Part shown: positions 28,110-41,632 of the stretch, in pieces | Layout of the letters: each line of letters opens with the position of its first letter | Numbering within the stretch: position 1 is the first letter of the stretch | Assembly: GCA_036785705.1 (NCBI GenBank) | Contig: JAWUZG010000084.1 | Span: 9,189,501-9,253,500, forward strand | Source: Acanthornis magna | Taxonomy: Eukaryota; Chordata; Aves; Passeriformes; Acanthizidae | Reading direction: 5' to 3' | Length of the DNA stretch: 64,000 bases | Notes under the pieces: generated by a model | Database searches by the model: none | Told to the model about the DNA's origin: nothing | What the model saw: the letters and a program-made list of their open reading frames with translations, nothing else | Translations under genes and position numbers: made by a program

Positions 28110-31097
28110 GCATATAGCATTTAAAACTCCATTGGGGTATGTTTGGTTCTTTCCTAATAGCAGATGAAGTATAAAGGCTTGTTTTTCAGATCTTGATGCC
28201 AGACTATCTCAGGAGCCTTTCAAAATGCATGCAGACATGACTATTCCAACACAAAACCACACAAACCTTTCCCATCTCACTTCTGGAAACTATGCCTTTT
28301 CACATCATCTTTGTTAATTTAATTTGCCCAAAACATATGGTGATAAAGTAACTCATGTAACTCTAAAATAATTTCAAAATGTTGTTTAATGCTTTGACTT
28401 CTGGGCAGGAACAGAGAAAATGTTTCCTTTTCTTATTCAGTTAATTCATTTAACAACTATGTCAGAAGAGAAGAAAAACTACCAGGAACACTGGTCTTGT
28501 CTTTTTGCTTTTTCCACTTTGTCTTTTTGCAATTTATGACCCATTAGGAATGGGAGAACAAACTTGCGTGGCTTTAGATTAAATAGCAGAAGAAATCATT
28601 ATTTACTATTCAAAATTATCTGAAGCGCTCAAGAAAAAAGTATTGTAAGATTTAAAAAATCCATTTGTATCACAGACTACTAAGACACATTTTGTTTTAG
28701 CTTGCTTCAGAAGTGAAATTCTAGTGGGACCCACATATTAACTGGCACAATTTAAGTTGTTTTGTGACTTCTACTCCAGATCACCAAACATTCATTCCTG
28801 GAAACACTGGAGCAGCATGAAATATCCACTGAAAGATTTTGTATATCAAATTCAGACCAGTCCAAAACATTACGAAAAAACCCTACAAGTAAGCAAAAGT
28901 ATTTAAATGGTTAAGCAGGGTATAGTTCATAATCAGAAGTCTTTTTTTTCATTAAGAGAGCAGTTCAACTGCTGACAACTTCTGACACACTACTTCCCCA
29001 CAAAAAGGTAATTTCTCTGATTGTTACGGAGAAATTGCTCTGTCTACCTCACAAATAGTTAAAAGCTTCCAGAAGGTTGGATTTTCTTAAAATAATCCGT
29101 TCCTATGTGGCAGGTTCAGATGTACCCTAAACTTCTTAACTAGAGCTCAGCCTAAAGAAAACCCCAGTCAGCTGAGAGAGAAGCACACTCTGTTCAGATC
29201 AGCAGAACACTGGGGCTTTCCTAACACTGCTCCTCCACTCTAATTCCACATATGGGCAATCCTCCCAAACCATAACACTCCAAATTCATACCTTCTCCAT
29301 ATTTCTGCTCACCTCCCTGGTGGAGAATTCTTACACTGCAATTTAACATTTTTATTGCAAACTTCAGTAGCCAGAATAAATGGAATGCCACATTAATTGG
29401 CAAGGAAGAGCTGTTGAGCCAAATTAAACACAAAAATGAATAATACACTAGAATTTTTAATAGATTTGCAGAGGTCAACAATCGCTCAATTTCTCTATTG
29501 CTGCAGAACCAAGAAACCCTGTGACAGAATGCTTAAGAACTCTGTTAAATCAATCAAACATATAACCATGCTTAATTTAAATTTTCACCTACATAATTTA
29601 CAGACATCAAAATTCACCAAGAACAGCACTTCCAATACATCAGTTGCACCCAAAACTGTTATACAGACCCAATAACAAGTTAAAAACTCATGTTCATTAT
29701 CATTAATGGAATTCCTGAAAAATTAGATGAAAAGAAAAAAAAAGTTAATCTATCATTTAACATTCTGGGAAAAACAAAATTGCTTATCTGGAATGTTACT
29801 TTTAAATTTATTCCATTTGCATTCTTTCATTTGGAATTATCACAGTTTATTCAGTGCATTAATAGAATTTCTTATTGCGCTTCTAATCACAGGAATCTTA
29901 AAAATCCATGAGAAAAAAAAACAAACAATCTGGAATTTTCCTTCTAAAGAAAATAGGTATATTATTCACTAGCAGACTGTTACTGATAGGTAAACAAATA
30001 CTAAGGTATACAAAAATTAAGGGATTTTCTATTCTCCCTATGCTCACAAAGAAAAAGCAACAGCCCTATTTATAATGTACTTCATCCTAAGTTATAGAAA
30101 GTACTCAGGAAATAGGTGACAGTCTAAACATAAATTTACAAATGTTTTCATTTCCTTATACAAATAAGGCTCTGCTCATCAATAGTTCAAATACTCTTGT
30201 GGCCTTACTACACACATTCCTTAAAAATACTATTTCCAGCTACTTCCTTTTAAGATTTCGGCAACATTTAAACTGATTTCCACAAACCACAGTTTCCTCA
30301 AGCTCCTGCTGTCTGCCCACCGCAGTGGCACAAGAACAACACCCTGGTAATCAGAGACACTCCCCAAATTGCTAACTGTAGTTCCTTTATTGCACCTCTC
30401 AAGGAAGATGAGCTGGAAAAAAAGTGGACTCCTGTAGCTCCCCTCTCTCAGACTGCTGCTCTTCTAGTGAGAGAAAGGTCACACCATCCACACATGGAAA
30501 CTTCAACTTTCCTCCCGCATTCCTGTCTCTAGCCCATGTTATTTATCAATACCATTTAACAGTTTATTTGCTGACTACCGCATCTGATCAATGGAAAAAC
30601 AAAGTCCCTGTGATGTTCCTAATAAGCAATGCTGATGCAGCAAATGGTGCAGAAAGAGGACACAGATTTGGGAGAGGAAGGCCAGAAACTGCATTTGAAA
30701 CCATCCATATTATCCAACATAAACTCTGCTTCTGGCCTTTTCAAGTCCACACTGCTGACTGTTCAAAATGCTTCATATCTCTCTTCTGATTTCTGAACAT
30801 ACAGACACATCCAAAAGCCCACACCGAAAGCCTTTCAGTTCACTACTTACCTTCATTTCCAAAAGCACTTCACATCTTTCCCGCACTTTTGCTAACTTTG
30901 GTTCTCTTATTGATGCAAACTCACTTTAAACAGCGTTTTCACAAATTTCCAATATTTGGGGCATTTAACTATTAATATTATTAGAACTGAACCCCCAGTT
31001 CAGGCACTGCAACTGCTCCTCAGCTGCCATCTGACTCCAGAGCCATCCCAAGGGAAAGTCACAGCTGAGATCCCACCTTCCCCATTTAAAGAAGTGC

Positions 31098-31498
31098 AAC
31101 ACAGCTGGGGAAGGGTCTGGTCTTATGAGGAGCAGCGAGGGAGCTGGGGCTGTTTGGTCTGGAGAAAAGGAGGCTCAGGGGAGACCTTATTGCTTTCTAT
31201 AACCACCTGAAAGGAGTTTGTAGCCACATGAGGGTCAGAATCTTCTCCCAAAAACAAGCAATAGGACAAGAGCAAATGGCCTCAAGCTGTGCCAGGGAGA
31301 TTTAGATTGGATATTAGAAAAAGTTACTTCACCAAAAGGTTTGTCCAGCACTGGAACAAGCTGCCCAGGAAAGTAGCTGAGTCACCATTCCTGGACATAT
31401 TTAATTGGCACTTGGGACATGGTTTAATGGTGTACTTGGCAGTGCCAGGTTAATGGCTGGACTTGATGATCTTAAGTTTCCAATCCAAATGATTCCTT
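31098..31498 (+). mobile_element. CR1 LINE 3' fragment
   Basis: This is a clear 5'-truncated CR1 end in forward orientation. In order it carries 'tcttatgaggagcagcgagg', 'gggctgtttggtctggagaa', 'ggcctcaagctgtgccaggg', 'gatttagattggatatta', 'ggaacaagctgcccagg', 'gtgtacttggcagtgcc' and 'ggacttgatgatctt', ending near 'aatgattcctta'. The terminal octamer repeat is degraded. It is the best-preserved CR1 in the intron and lies antisense to PLEKHA7. Confidence 0.92.
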
Positions 31499-34400
31499 AC
31501 TGGAGTCGGTATATAGGAGTAGATGTTTCCTTGTAGTGCAGAAATCCACCCAGTACAAGAGTTATTTAAACCTCATGCAAAATTTGAAGACATTTCTCCT
31601 GAAATTCTCTGGATCACCTGGCCAAACCAGCAATATTGTTGCAGCACTTCAAATTGCTCAGAAAGGGAGAAACTACCAGACTTTAAAAATCCATATTATT
31701 TTTAAATCTCTGAGCAAGGACTACTCTGCATCAATACAGCAGCTCCTGCACAGGAAATACTGGGTATTATGTTTAAATGCCTTAATCATGTATTTTAGTA
31801 ACTTGTGTTTAACCTTGACATTGGATGTTCTGGGTTAGTAATGCTAACTGCAATTTCCGTTTCTACCTGAGATGGTTTTTAATCCTTCAGTTGCAAGAAG
31901 AATGCCTAAGCAAAACCTGAATTTCATGCCCAACAATCTGAAAGCCCAGCAATCACATGCTACACCATGGAAACATACTCAAAAGCATGAAAGTGAATGC
32001 TGTTTTATTCCTTTCTCAGGACATTGTCATACACCTCAGTAATTTCAACTTCCTTTCAACCACTCTGGTGTTTCAGTATTTCCTTAGACAATTAAATATT
32101 CTCCAGAGGCATGGAAATGCAACTCTCAAGAAAGATTCTTTATCTGGAGATTTAGCTGTCCACTTTATTAGCAAGTTAGCAATAAAGGGAGAAAAACCTG
32201 CCAATGACACTGAAAAACATCTGTCACACTGATACTTACATTTCACTGAAGTAACGATTTATCATTCCACATTTCAGCTGAGAGGACTAAATATCCTGAT
32301 AAATGAGTATATCAAAGCCCAACTTGATACCTGTAATCTCTTCATTTGAAGAATTTCATGTAATGATTTCACATGAGAAATTAGTCATTGATTTATTATT
32401 TTTAATATGAGTTCAAACCACACCTCACTACAAAGCCAACTGGAAGAGCAAAAGGAAAGTGGTTAGGCTGTTTCAGATTGAATACTGGGAATAATAAAAT
32501 GGAGTGTTGAAGGAATAAATCTCATCACTAACTAATATAGTTTTAGGCAGTCAAGTATTTCTGTGCTAAAAAAGTAAAGCACAAAAGTAGCATTTAAAGA
32601 ACAGCACTAATCTGTGATTTCCAAGGAAAGAAATAAAAACATCTGCTCAAGCCACTTGACAATATAATTGTCTTAATTGGAAAGCAAGCAAAGACTTAGT
32701 ATTAAAAAAAATGGATGCTCACAAACTCCCCTCTTTAAGTAAAAGAATTTAAAAATAGGGCTGATATTCTGAGATGGTAACAATAAATATCAAGTATTTG
32801 ATAACTATTGTCTAAGGAAAAATGGTTTTCATCATCTTGCAACTAACTTTTATTTATTTAATTTTAACTTAGTCCAGCAGATTTAACACGGTTTTGAACC
32901 ACAATGTCCTCTGTGGAACAACTGTCTACATCTAGATTTTGTCAGGGTTATGTCACCATGCAAACAGGTAATGCTGTAACACCTCATTTTCAGCAAAAGC
33001 TAGAGAAAATATGACTGCTTTAACAGCCAGTGAAAATTCCATAAAGTGAATCACACCCATTAGTACAGTTCTGTCTCCAGATGTGTTTAAAGATTTTGCT
33101 GAAGAAGATCTAACAGATCTATTATTCCGGGTATTAGGATAAGGCCCAGTTATTTTCCTGTGATTCGAAGTAGGCATTGAACTCAAACACTCAGAGGTTA
33201 ACATGCAGAGCATACATTTAAAACACCTAAAAATTGGCTTTAAAAGACACACATTTTTTAAAAATTACTTCAGCTTTTGGCCTCTGATTTATGCTGCTTG
33301 ATAAACAAGCAGTGTCTCTATCTTTTCATTGTTCTCCTTTACATTGATATCAATTTACTAAGTTAATCAAAGCAAGTCTTCCTTCTGCCTAGAAAAAGGA
33401 CAAAAAAGAAACTGCAAAAAGCAAACAACAGAATAAACAAAGTGAAAGTTGCTGCTCAAGCATTTTGCTACTTTGAAGATGAAACATTTTGCAACAAATA
33501 TGTGGCTTGCAAATGGCAATAACTCCCCATTTTTTCAGATTAAATAAACCAGAAAATTAACATCAGCTATCCTGCTTTGTCATCTTTTACAGAGTCTACA
33601 CAAAGCTCCTCGAAAAAATCACCTGCATGTTGCAGAATCAATGTGTGTTTTCAAAATGCTTCAGTCTGCTCTCAGCTCCTTGGTGTCTAGTAAGTAAATA
33701 AAAATATAATGGAAGTCCTCACTTGACAAAGAACTGTAAATAAAACCCAGTATTACTCAAATGCTTTATTTCAGCAGTGCATCCCAATTGCACTTAAGAA
33801 GTTTTGGTGGTTTTGGTTGTACTTTTTATTAAACTAAAGACAAAACCTTTAAATATACAGATAAGCAACAGGAAAACAAGGGTTTAAACAGAAAACTTCA
33901 GGCAGAAAAGCAGATACCTGCTATGCATTGGTAACAAGGTTTTGCACCTGTCTAGACAAGTCAGTGACATTCTTGCCAAGTGCTCCATGGCAGAAAATCA
34001 AAAAGAGAAGGGTTGGGCACTTCACCAGATTCTTCTTGGATTTTAACATCTTTAATTACAAATCTGCTTTTAAATTAGAAGTTCTGCTTCTGAGGACATA
34101 TCTCAGAGCAGACCTTGTAAAACAGTCTAATAATGCTGTAGGAAAAGACAATTAAACTATAAATAAAATGCTCCGTCTTTTACCGTTATCCAAGACGAGG
34201 CCATAAAAAAAAAAGTTTAAAAAGCATATCTAGGAGGCAAAGACAAAACAAATTAGATTTAGCAGCAAATTAGAGTCTACAGTCATACTGGGTAGAATTG
34301 GATGTGATATTAAATAAATGTGACACCACGTTTATTCAAGTTGGTCTTTGAAGAGATCCAGCACTACAATACTGAAGCAGTACACTTAATCTGTAGCAAC

Positions 34401-37400
34401 GAAATGCAAATATTTGAGATGATGGCAAACTTGGATGAGTAGTGCGGTTAAAACTCATTTTAGTATAATCCATCTGCAGCAAGTGGAATGATGGGAAAAT
34501 GCAGGGTATAGAACACACGTATTTCAGAGCACATACTTCTCTTTTCTCTGAAGTACTTGCTAAGATTTTTCAGGATTGCCAGGCATGCCTGGAAAAAGGT
34601 ACCTTTTTGTTTCCTCCATTATAAAATACAAGAACATCTTGCATGATGTATTTGCCTGCAGACAGGCAATCCTTTTAACTAGGGCCAGTTGCTAGAGTTT
34701 ATTATTGATAGATTGAAGCAACCTTTTCCAAAAGAACATGTAGCATTAATATCAAGATTCTGCTGTCCCAATATTTGAGATTCTCTCTCTTCCGATAGAT
34801 AATGGGAAATTAATAAAATAAAATAAAAAGTGTTGAATAAATTATCTATTTCCTCATCTGATGTGGCAGGCATATTGCGCAGTTGTAAAAGCAGTCCGAA
34901 ATGTAATTCAAGGTTATGAAAACCATTTTTAAGACTATAGCAATACCTGCCCAGTACAATTGTATGACTGTATTTATTCTTAATCTTTAGACAAACTTTC
35001 AGAAATACTGAAATCCTCACTGCCATATACACCTTCTTAAAACAGGCACATGTGTTCACCTGCATAGATCCAATGAATGCAGAAGTGGACACTGCTTTAG
35101 GAAAAAGGCTGAATGAATGCACTCTTTCTTACATATTAATGTTCCAAAAGCTAGAATGTGTAGTAAACAAAATGTGGAGGCTGGCAGCTTTGAATAACCA
35201 GTTCATGCCCTTGTTTCTGAGCTACAACACAAGGAAGCCACATAACCCCAAACAGAACAAAAGAATGTTGCTTCATTCCCCAGAAAAATTTAATTTCCTC
35301 AAGTGTTCAACACCTAGAAAAGTGTCTCACATTAATGAGAACCACACTCCAAGTGTGTGTTATCCTTGCTGGTCTCTTCAGGTAGTCAAAACTCAGTTTT
35401 CCAACATGGGTGTATCTTGGAATAAAGGCAAACACAGATTGACAGACCAAGCTAAGTACTTTATGGTGCAGCCTTGCTTTAAAAACAAACAAAACCCAGC
35501 ACCTCCCCTGATGTGCTCCTCCTTCCCTCGAGGAATGAACACAATATCCCTCTTCATTCACATACCTCGCTGAACCAAATCACACGTGCCATTTTTGTTA
35601 TGCACAGTTCCAAGTTTGCTCTTCCAGAGGGCACTCTGAAATTCAGGTACCATGAACAATGTACCCTTTTCCCGCGTTCTGGGAGCTGAACTACAAAGCA
35701 CTTCCTTTGCTCTCTGGCATTGTCAGCCAGCCCTGCCCGCGCACAAATCCATCAGCATCTACTTCACTAATTAATGAATGATCTCTCATTTTAACTATCA
35801 TCAAAAGGGACACTTAATTGTTTCCCCAGCTGGAATGAAACACAGTTACTGTATCCAACCAGCAGATCCAAAATTCCCAGCTCAATTCTGCTCACAATCA
35901 GGGACAACAAAATGTATTTAACAGGCTGTCGACCAAACCCAAAGCCAGAGAACAAAGGACAAGAAAGAGACGCAGAGACACTCATACAGAAATGAGATCT
36001 CCTTTTCCTGTATATAGCTCTGCTTTCCCACAGCCCAAATGGAACACTTTCTTCCAAGAAAATTAAAAAGCAGAAGAACCAACAGTTTCCCCCAGCCTGG
36101 CAGCTTTCCTCCTGCTGCCCTGAGCCAGCAGAGGCCGCTGAAGACCATGGATCGCTCCCGCAGAACCGCGGGATGGGACAGCAGCTTCCTGACCCTTGCC
36201 TCTCAGCACGACAGCCAGTGCTGGCGTTTTTCTTCCACTCCTCAATTTCACGCCCACTTTTCCACCCCTACAGATAACCTCAGTGAAGTCTAGCCACCCT
36301 CAAGGGCAGCTCCTGGCTGCAGGTAATCACTGGTGACCAGAATTCATGTGGTGCTCTCAAGATGATCCAAACTAGCTCTTCTATCCCTTGCTGTGGAACC
36401 ACTCCAGGGTGCTTTCCCTATGGGTTTCCCCGTGGTGCGCTACAGCACACAAAACCCTTTCATTTCACCAGAGACTATCCTCAGTTTTTCTAGAGATGGT
36501 GTGAACATATCTCTTTTGGTGAAGTTCTGGAGCTGGTGGCTCCAGCTACTCAATTTTTATTCCGCTCCAGGAACAGTCCCCAATTCGAACTGGCCATGCA
36601 CAGCAATGACACAGTGAAGTGGTTCACAGGTGGGTTTCATGTCAGTTCATATACTGACTTATACATTCGCTTTTATCTAAGCATGGGTTCACGAACCACA
36701 AAGGACATAATCCATGTAGAAGATCTCATTATGAGGGTCATCACTACTCCTCACAGCAGTTAAGTGCTACAGGATCTTTTACTTCTGCAGTAATAACCAT
36801 CATGGAAAACAGAGCAAGAAATAGTAATCTGTCTTTACAGCAGGTCAAGGAACACATACAGTATACAGTGTTTTAGCCCACCTAAACAGCCACAAAAAAG
36901 ATACACTTTTCAACATCCCACTAGGAGCAGGAAAGACAGGAATTTGTGCAGGGTAGAAGAAACTTGTTGATTAAATGTATTAATGAGATTATAAAACAAT
37001 CTTCTCAGATAATCAAAAGGACTGAATTCAATAATCCAGACAGTCTCTTCCCTTTGGGCTTCTGTGATTAAATAATCATTAACTGGGTATCATCTACAGC
37101 CCACTGTGGGTGAATCTGAGCTCCTGTATGGCTTTCAGTGACATTGTACCTGAATGTACACACTCAGCACAGCAGAATCAAAGTTAAAAAGGCAGACTTC
37201 TGTTTAGAGTGCTTTGCTCTTTTGCTATTTCCAAACACTTGAAACACATACCATGCATATTTCCTGCACACAGTACAAGCTAAATAGAAGAATTAAAGAA
37301 TAACAGTTACAAACAGTTACTGACTATTACTATGCCAATTTCATAGCTTTGTTTCTTGTACATCCACTTTGTTATGCAAAGAAGAGGCCAAGATGAACTA

Positions 37401-39239
37401 GAAACTGACTTCAGAAACAAATAAAAGGATAACTTCGGATATTTAAGTGCTGATTTCTACTTTTCTGTTCCTAATTCTAGGCTATAATTTGAACACAAGA
37501 TTACCTCTGAGCTGTGCAACACCATTGCAGCATTCAAGAAGAACCTCTGTAGCAACAGTACACTTTTTTAAACATATTTAAATACAAGCCAGTTAGGTAT
37601 CCAAGAGTGGAAGAACAGATCCTTTCACATCAATAGCCACCTCAATCTTTGAAAGCTATAAGAAGGAAATAAAAAAGCATTCCACACTTTCCAGGCTTTC
37701 CAACTTCCCCAAGTCTTTTGGATGATCAGAAAAAGAGAAGCAATTGGAAAGAAAAGCCTTCACTATGATGCATATATGCACTGCTTTACCATCATCACTG
37801 CCTTCCCCACATGTCCCATCTCCTTCCCCACAAAGAGTTTGCCAACCACACTTAACATTTCACATCAGCAAGCCAACCACCAGAAACAAACCAGAGCCAG
37901 TGCTGTCCGGTCTTCACTCAATTCCACATATGCTCAGCAGCAGCCTTGCTGCAGAGACTCTCCCATAAAGCCATAATACCACAAGGTATTTGAAAAACAT
38001 CAGTAAACAAACAAAAAGAGATGGAAAAGTGTGGTGCAGGCTGTATTAGGCACTCAAAGTCATAGAATGCAATATCCATGATACTTTCTGCCTAGTAAAT
38101 AGAGATCTAAAGACTACTAAATGGAGATCCAGAAAAATTAGTTTATACATCACTTATTTAATGTTTTGTTTAGTGATTTTAGGATAACAGGCAGCACTGC
38201 CCTAACAGGGTTTGCCACTACCAAGAAAACCCAAAGAATATTTGGAACAGAGAAAAGTATTCCCAAAGATATGGATGTGTATAAATGGGAAGGACTGAAA
38301 TGTAGCTTCCTAATATAAATTACAGTCTTAAAATTTAAAGCAGTAAAGAAAAAGAAAGATCTGCATGTATCAATTGGCAGCATTCACATCTGCTGTCATT
38401 GTGGGCATCTTCCCTAAATAGGCAAACAACCCAAAATGCAGAAAACTGAGAAATTTTTAGAGCCAAGAAAGCACTTTTGTTGTTTGAGAGCCTCACAAAA
38501 GCTCACTCCAGTGTACAATTCTGTTCACTCACATGCAACAAAGATGACTTCATATTGCAAGAGGTGCAAAGAACTACAGGATAATCAAACAGATGGAGAG
38601 CCCTTTTTAAAGGGCTGGACAAAGAACTCGGCTTGCTTAGTTGAGCAAAACAAGGCTAAGAGGGAATGTGATTTCAGACAAGCATCTCAAGTAAATAACC
38701 AAAGGGAAAACAGTCCCCCTCCAACTACAGGATAGCTGCCCAACTATAGAACTGCAAAAAACATTCTAAACCACAGCACGTTAATTTGCAAAGCTTCTAT
38801 CCAACAGAGGTGGAGCTTTAGAAAATTTCAAGCTCCTGTTATGTGGAAAAGGGAGCAAAGCTTACCTGGTTTTGATATGAAGCTTGACCAGCTTATAAAC
38901 CTTTGTGTTACTATATGATGTTTCAAGTTTGTCCACAGTATTGAAAGAAGTAATAAAGACATGAAAGTAAATGGACTAAGATTAGTTAAGTTTTTTTATG
39001 TCAAAGACAGCTCACATCCAATGTTCTACCTAATATTTTCATTATCTCTGTACCAGAAATTACTTGTGCAAGCAGAGTTAGCCTGTATATATTTAAATAA
39101 AACATTTGATTGATGTTATTTAAAATATAAGTAATACTTAGTAATACTTTTAATTTCATTAGAGAAACAATACTTAAATAATATTTAAAACAGAAACAAG
39201 CCTTAGAAGATCCATTAAGTAAGTGGCCAACATGGGAAA
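31499..39239. other. Intron 3, promoter-proximal part: unique DNA
   Basis: There is no recognisable transposon or exon. The plus-strand frame at 35052-35573 (173 codons) has a composition unlike a real protein and a length expected by chance. A patch at about 35600-36300 has more G+C and CpG than its surroundings, with an E2F-like TTTTCCCGCG near 35668. Confidence 0.5.
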
Positions 39240-39780
39240 ACTACAATAGGCTGCATTAATTGTGGAAATTATCACAAGAGGGAGGGGTTACTTAGAATGT
39301 TCCTCCTGACACCCTTCAATGAATTAGTAGCCAAGGAGTAACAATGTGCTTGTGAAATTTCTGTAGATGACACCAGACTGGAACTGTCACCAGTACAAAG
39401 AGGATGGGGTAGTTATCCAGGAGGGTTCACGGGTTTTGAGAGCTGGAATGCCAGAAAATGGAATTTAATAGTACAACATGTGAAATCATGCGTTTAGGGA
39501 CCGGTAACCTTTTCTGTAAGCTGAGAACTCATCACGTGGAAGCGAGACAGGAGGAATGAACAGAGCAGTGAGGTATGGAAATCATCATCTAAGGACACTG
39601 ATGTTTATATGAGCACAACAAGAGCTCAGTATGCTCATGGAAGAAAAAATGAGGAATTCCACTTGTCTCAGGAAGCCTCTGAGCTGAAATTAGAGAGGTT
39701 GGAGCAGTGCTGGGGGAAGTATCACTGCTGAAGAGTTAACTATTGCATTCAGGATCAGAAGAATCTTTGGTCTGAAGCAG
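39240..39780 (+). mobile_element. Degenerate CR1-like LINE fragment (ORF2 part)
   Basis: Segments such as 'tctgtagatgacaccagactgg', 'atggaatttaatagtacaa' and 'gaaatcatgcgtttaggga' match the 3' part of CR1 ORF2 (the '...gcagatgacaccaagctg... caaggtcatgcacttggg' stretch) in the right order. Frames are broken by stops. The outer limits are approximate. Confidence 0.6.
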
Positions 39781-41029
39781 TACAACTGAACAGATTTATG
39801 TTATAAAAATTGCTGTCTCCTTACTAAACTTTGCTTGACTAAAGATGGTTGAGTTTATCAAATTGCTCAGTAAAATACATACTTCATTCCCTATTTCATT
39901 TCCTGCAGCAGTTCCAGTCCAAGATACAGAACACTATTAGCACAAGTTAAGAAAATGCACTGCTCGTAACTCTAATTTAATGGATGAGAAATTAAAAGTT
40001 TTGCAACTGTCTGACAAACAAGACAAGAGATGGTCTTCCAAACAGAGCAGTTGGGAAAAGGAATTTAAGCTGTTCTAAAACTGCCCTAGTAAGTTTCTGG
40101 AAAACACAGAAAAACAGAAAGATGTATTCCTATATCTAGAAGAAGGAAGAAGTTTGTGTTTATGCAAAGGATATGTTTACACTACATTTACAGACTGGAC
40201 ATTTTAGAGTTCCATCTCTGGCCTGTGTAACCAACAGAACTTTTCTTCCTTCCTTTCAACACACTGGCCACAGACAAAGAGTGGCAGCTCTAAGTGGTAC
40301 TGAGCTGCTCTCCAGTGCTTTGCTACTACCTCCTGTTCAAGAGTCAAGAGCTAAACTAACTGCCCAGCCCAGCACCGTAAGGAATTCTCTGGCTCCGAAA
40401 ATGGAGGTTGAATGCCTTTTTTTCCCTTTCATAGGTGAAAAAAAGGACATTTAAGGATCATCTAGAATTTTATTTAACAAGCATCCTATGTGTGAGGTAT
40501 TTGTGATACCTTCAGTCAATTCCTCCTTCAGCTGGCCCAGGTATGGTTTGGAAGTTTGGTGTTTACTAAAACCTCAAGTTACTCAAAGGTTTTTGGGGTA
40601 TGCTCTGCAGGCATTTCAAACCCAGACAACTATGACACAGCTGTCAGCAGTTGTTGGGGCTGTACTTAACAACCTGGGTTAGCCATCCCAATCCTGCACT
40701 GAAACAAAGAGATAGTCTGAGCATTTCCCAATCCTTTTCTGTTAGTTCCATTACATCTGTCAGGCATTCAAATTTCCAAAAGAAAAGGCAAAGACATCAC
40801 AAGTGACGCATGACTCTATATCCAAGATGTACTAGAGTTTTACTCATTTCATTAAATCTCTACTTTTATATCAGTGTTTATATTTGTAAAAGCCTTATAT
40901 GTGCAATGTTTGAAAGAAGTTCTCTTAATTACCCTACTTCACTGCAACATGCTTGCATCTCACAGAATAAAAGCACCTCAATAAGCAGCACATCCCGACT
41001 TGTAACTGCTCTCTGAACAAGAAACGCCA
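39781..41029. other. Intron 3 next to the CpG island: no recognised element
   Basis: This is AT-rich unique sequence between the CR1-like fragment and the island. No splice-flanked open frame with recognisable homology was seen. Confidence 0.55.
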
Positions 41030-41574
41030 CATGAAAGATCCCGACAGCCACCAGCAGCCCCGGCGAGGCAAGTTCATCCGTGCCGCCCCGTCTCTGGGAA
41101 GAAACACTGGAAGCCTTTCACTTGCAAAACTTCCCGGGGCTGCGTCCACAGCCACGAGCCATTTAAAAAACCAAAACCACCATCCACCTTCCACCTCGGC
41201 CGGCGCTCGGCAAGGCAGCGCTCCACCTGCCGCAAACCTCACTGTAAATAACGGGGGGGGAGGGGGAGAAACCAACAACGAAACAAACACGCACGCCAAA
41301 AAAGCCCAAACAAACAGGGAAAACTACAGTGCCGCCTCCAAGGAAACCTGTTGCTGACCACCGCCAGAGCGCGGCCGGGGGGATCCCGCAACCCGCCGCG
41401 CCCGGAGCCAACTTTCCCCCGGTGCCACACTCCCCGGGCGGATCGCTCATGAGCCCGGCGGACGTGCGGGGTCGGTGCGGGGGCGGCCGGGCTGAGCCCC
41501 GGGCGGGCCGGGGCCGCGCCGCCAGCGCCCCCCGGCCACGGGCGGCCGGCGCGGGGCCGGGAGCCGGTACTCAC

Positions 41575-41632
41575 TCGATGAAGTAGCTGGCGCCCTCCTC
41601 CGAGAAGCCCTCCTCCCATCCGCGGGGCAGGT
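41575..41632 (-). CDS. PLEKHA7: PLEKHA7 coding exon 3 (start of WW2)
   Basis: The exon has 58 nt: AC completing Asp54, 18 codons, then GA of the next Asp. The acceptor is GTGCCTTGCAG|AC and the donor GA|GTGAGTACC. It encodes LPRGWEEGFSEEGASYFI, the first two strands of WW2 with W59 and Y70-F71. The remaining WW2 strand must come from exon 4, which I could not find in the window. The exon therefore splices across an intron of at least 41.5 kb. Confidence 0.92.

Larger units (their letters stand above)
9501..31097. other. Intron 3, central part: mostly unique AT-rich DNA
   Basis: Apart from the short repeats and the CTCF-like site listed separately, I recognise nothing. A 123-codon minus-strand frame (13495-13124) stands out slightly but matches no family I know. 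The region 14.1-15.0 kb is repeat-free and less AT-rich, and could hold conserved noncoding DNA. Confidence 0.55.
1..41574 (-). other. PLEKHA7: PLEKHA7 intron 3 (5' part; continues beyond the window)
   Basis: The intron begins at the GTGAGT donor at 41574-41569 and runs off the left edge. I looked in the intron for the expected exon-4 signature (the rest of WW2, HPVTGQ-like, on the minus strand) and for PH-domain motifs and found neither; this was a visual search, not a computed one. Most open frames here are short, unconserved-looking and AT-rich. The intron holds scattered CR1 remnants, simple repeats and possible regulatory elements, listed separately. That the window lies in one intron is inference from the missing exon 4 and the known large size of early PLEKHA7 introns. 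Confidence 0.75.

Noticed and set aside
35052..35573. 173-codon plus-strand open frame
   Set aside because: A frame of this length is expected about once by chance in 64 kb. It has no domain, no codon bias and no supporting splice sites.
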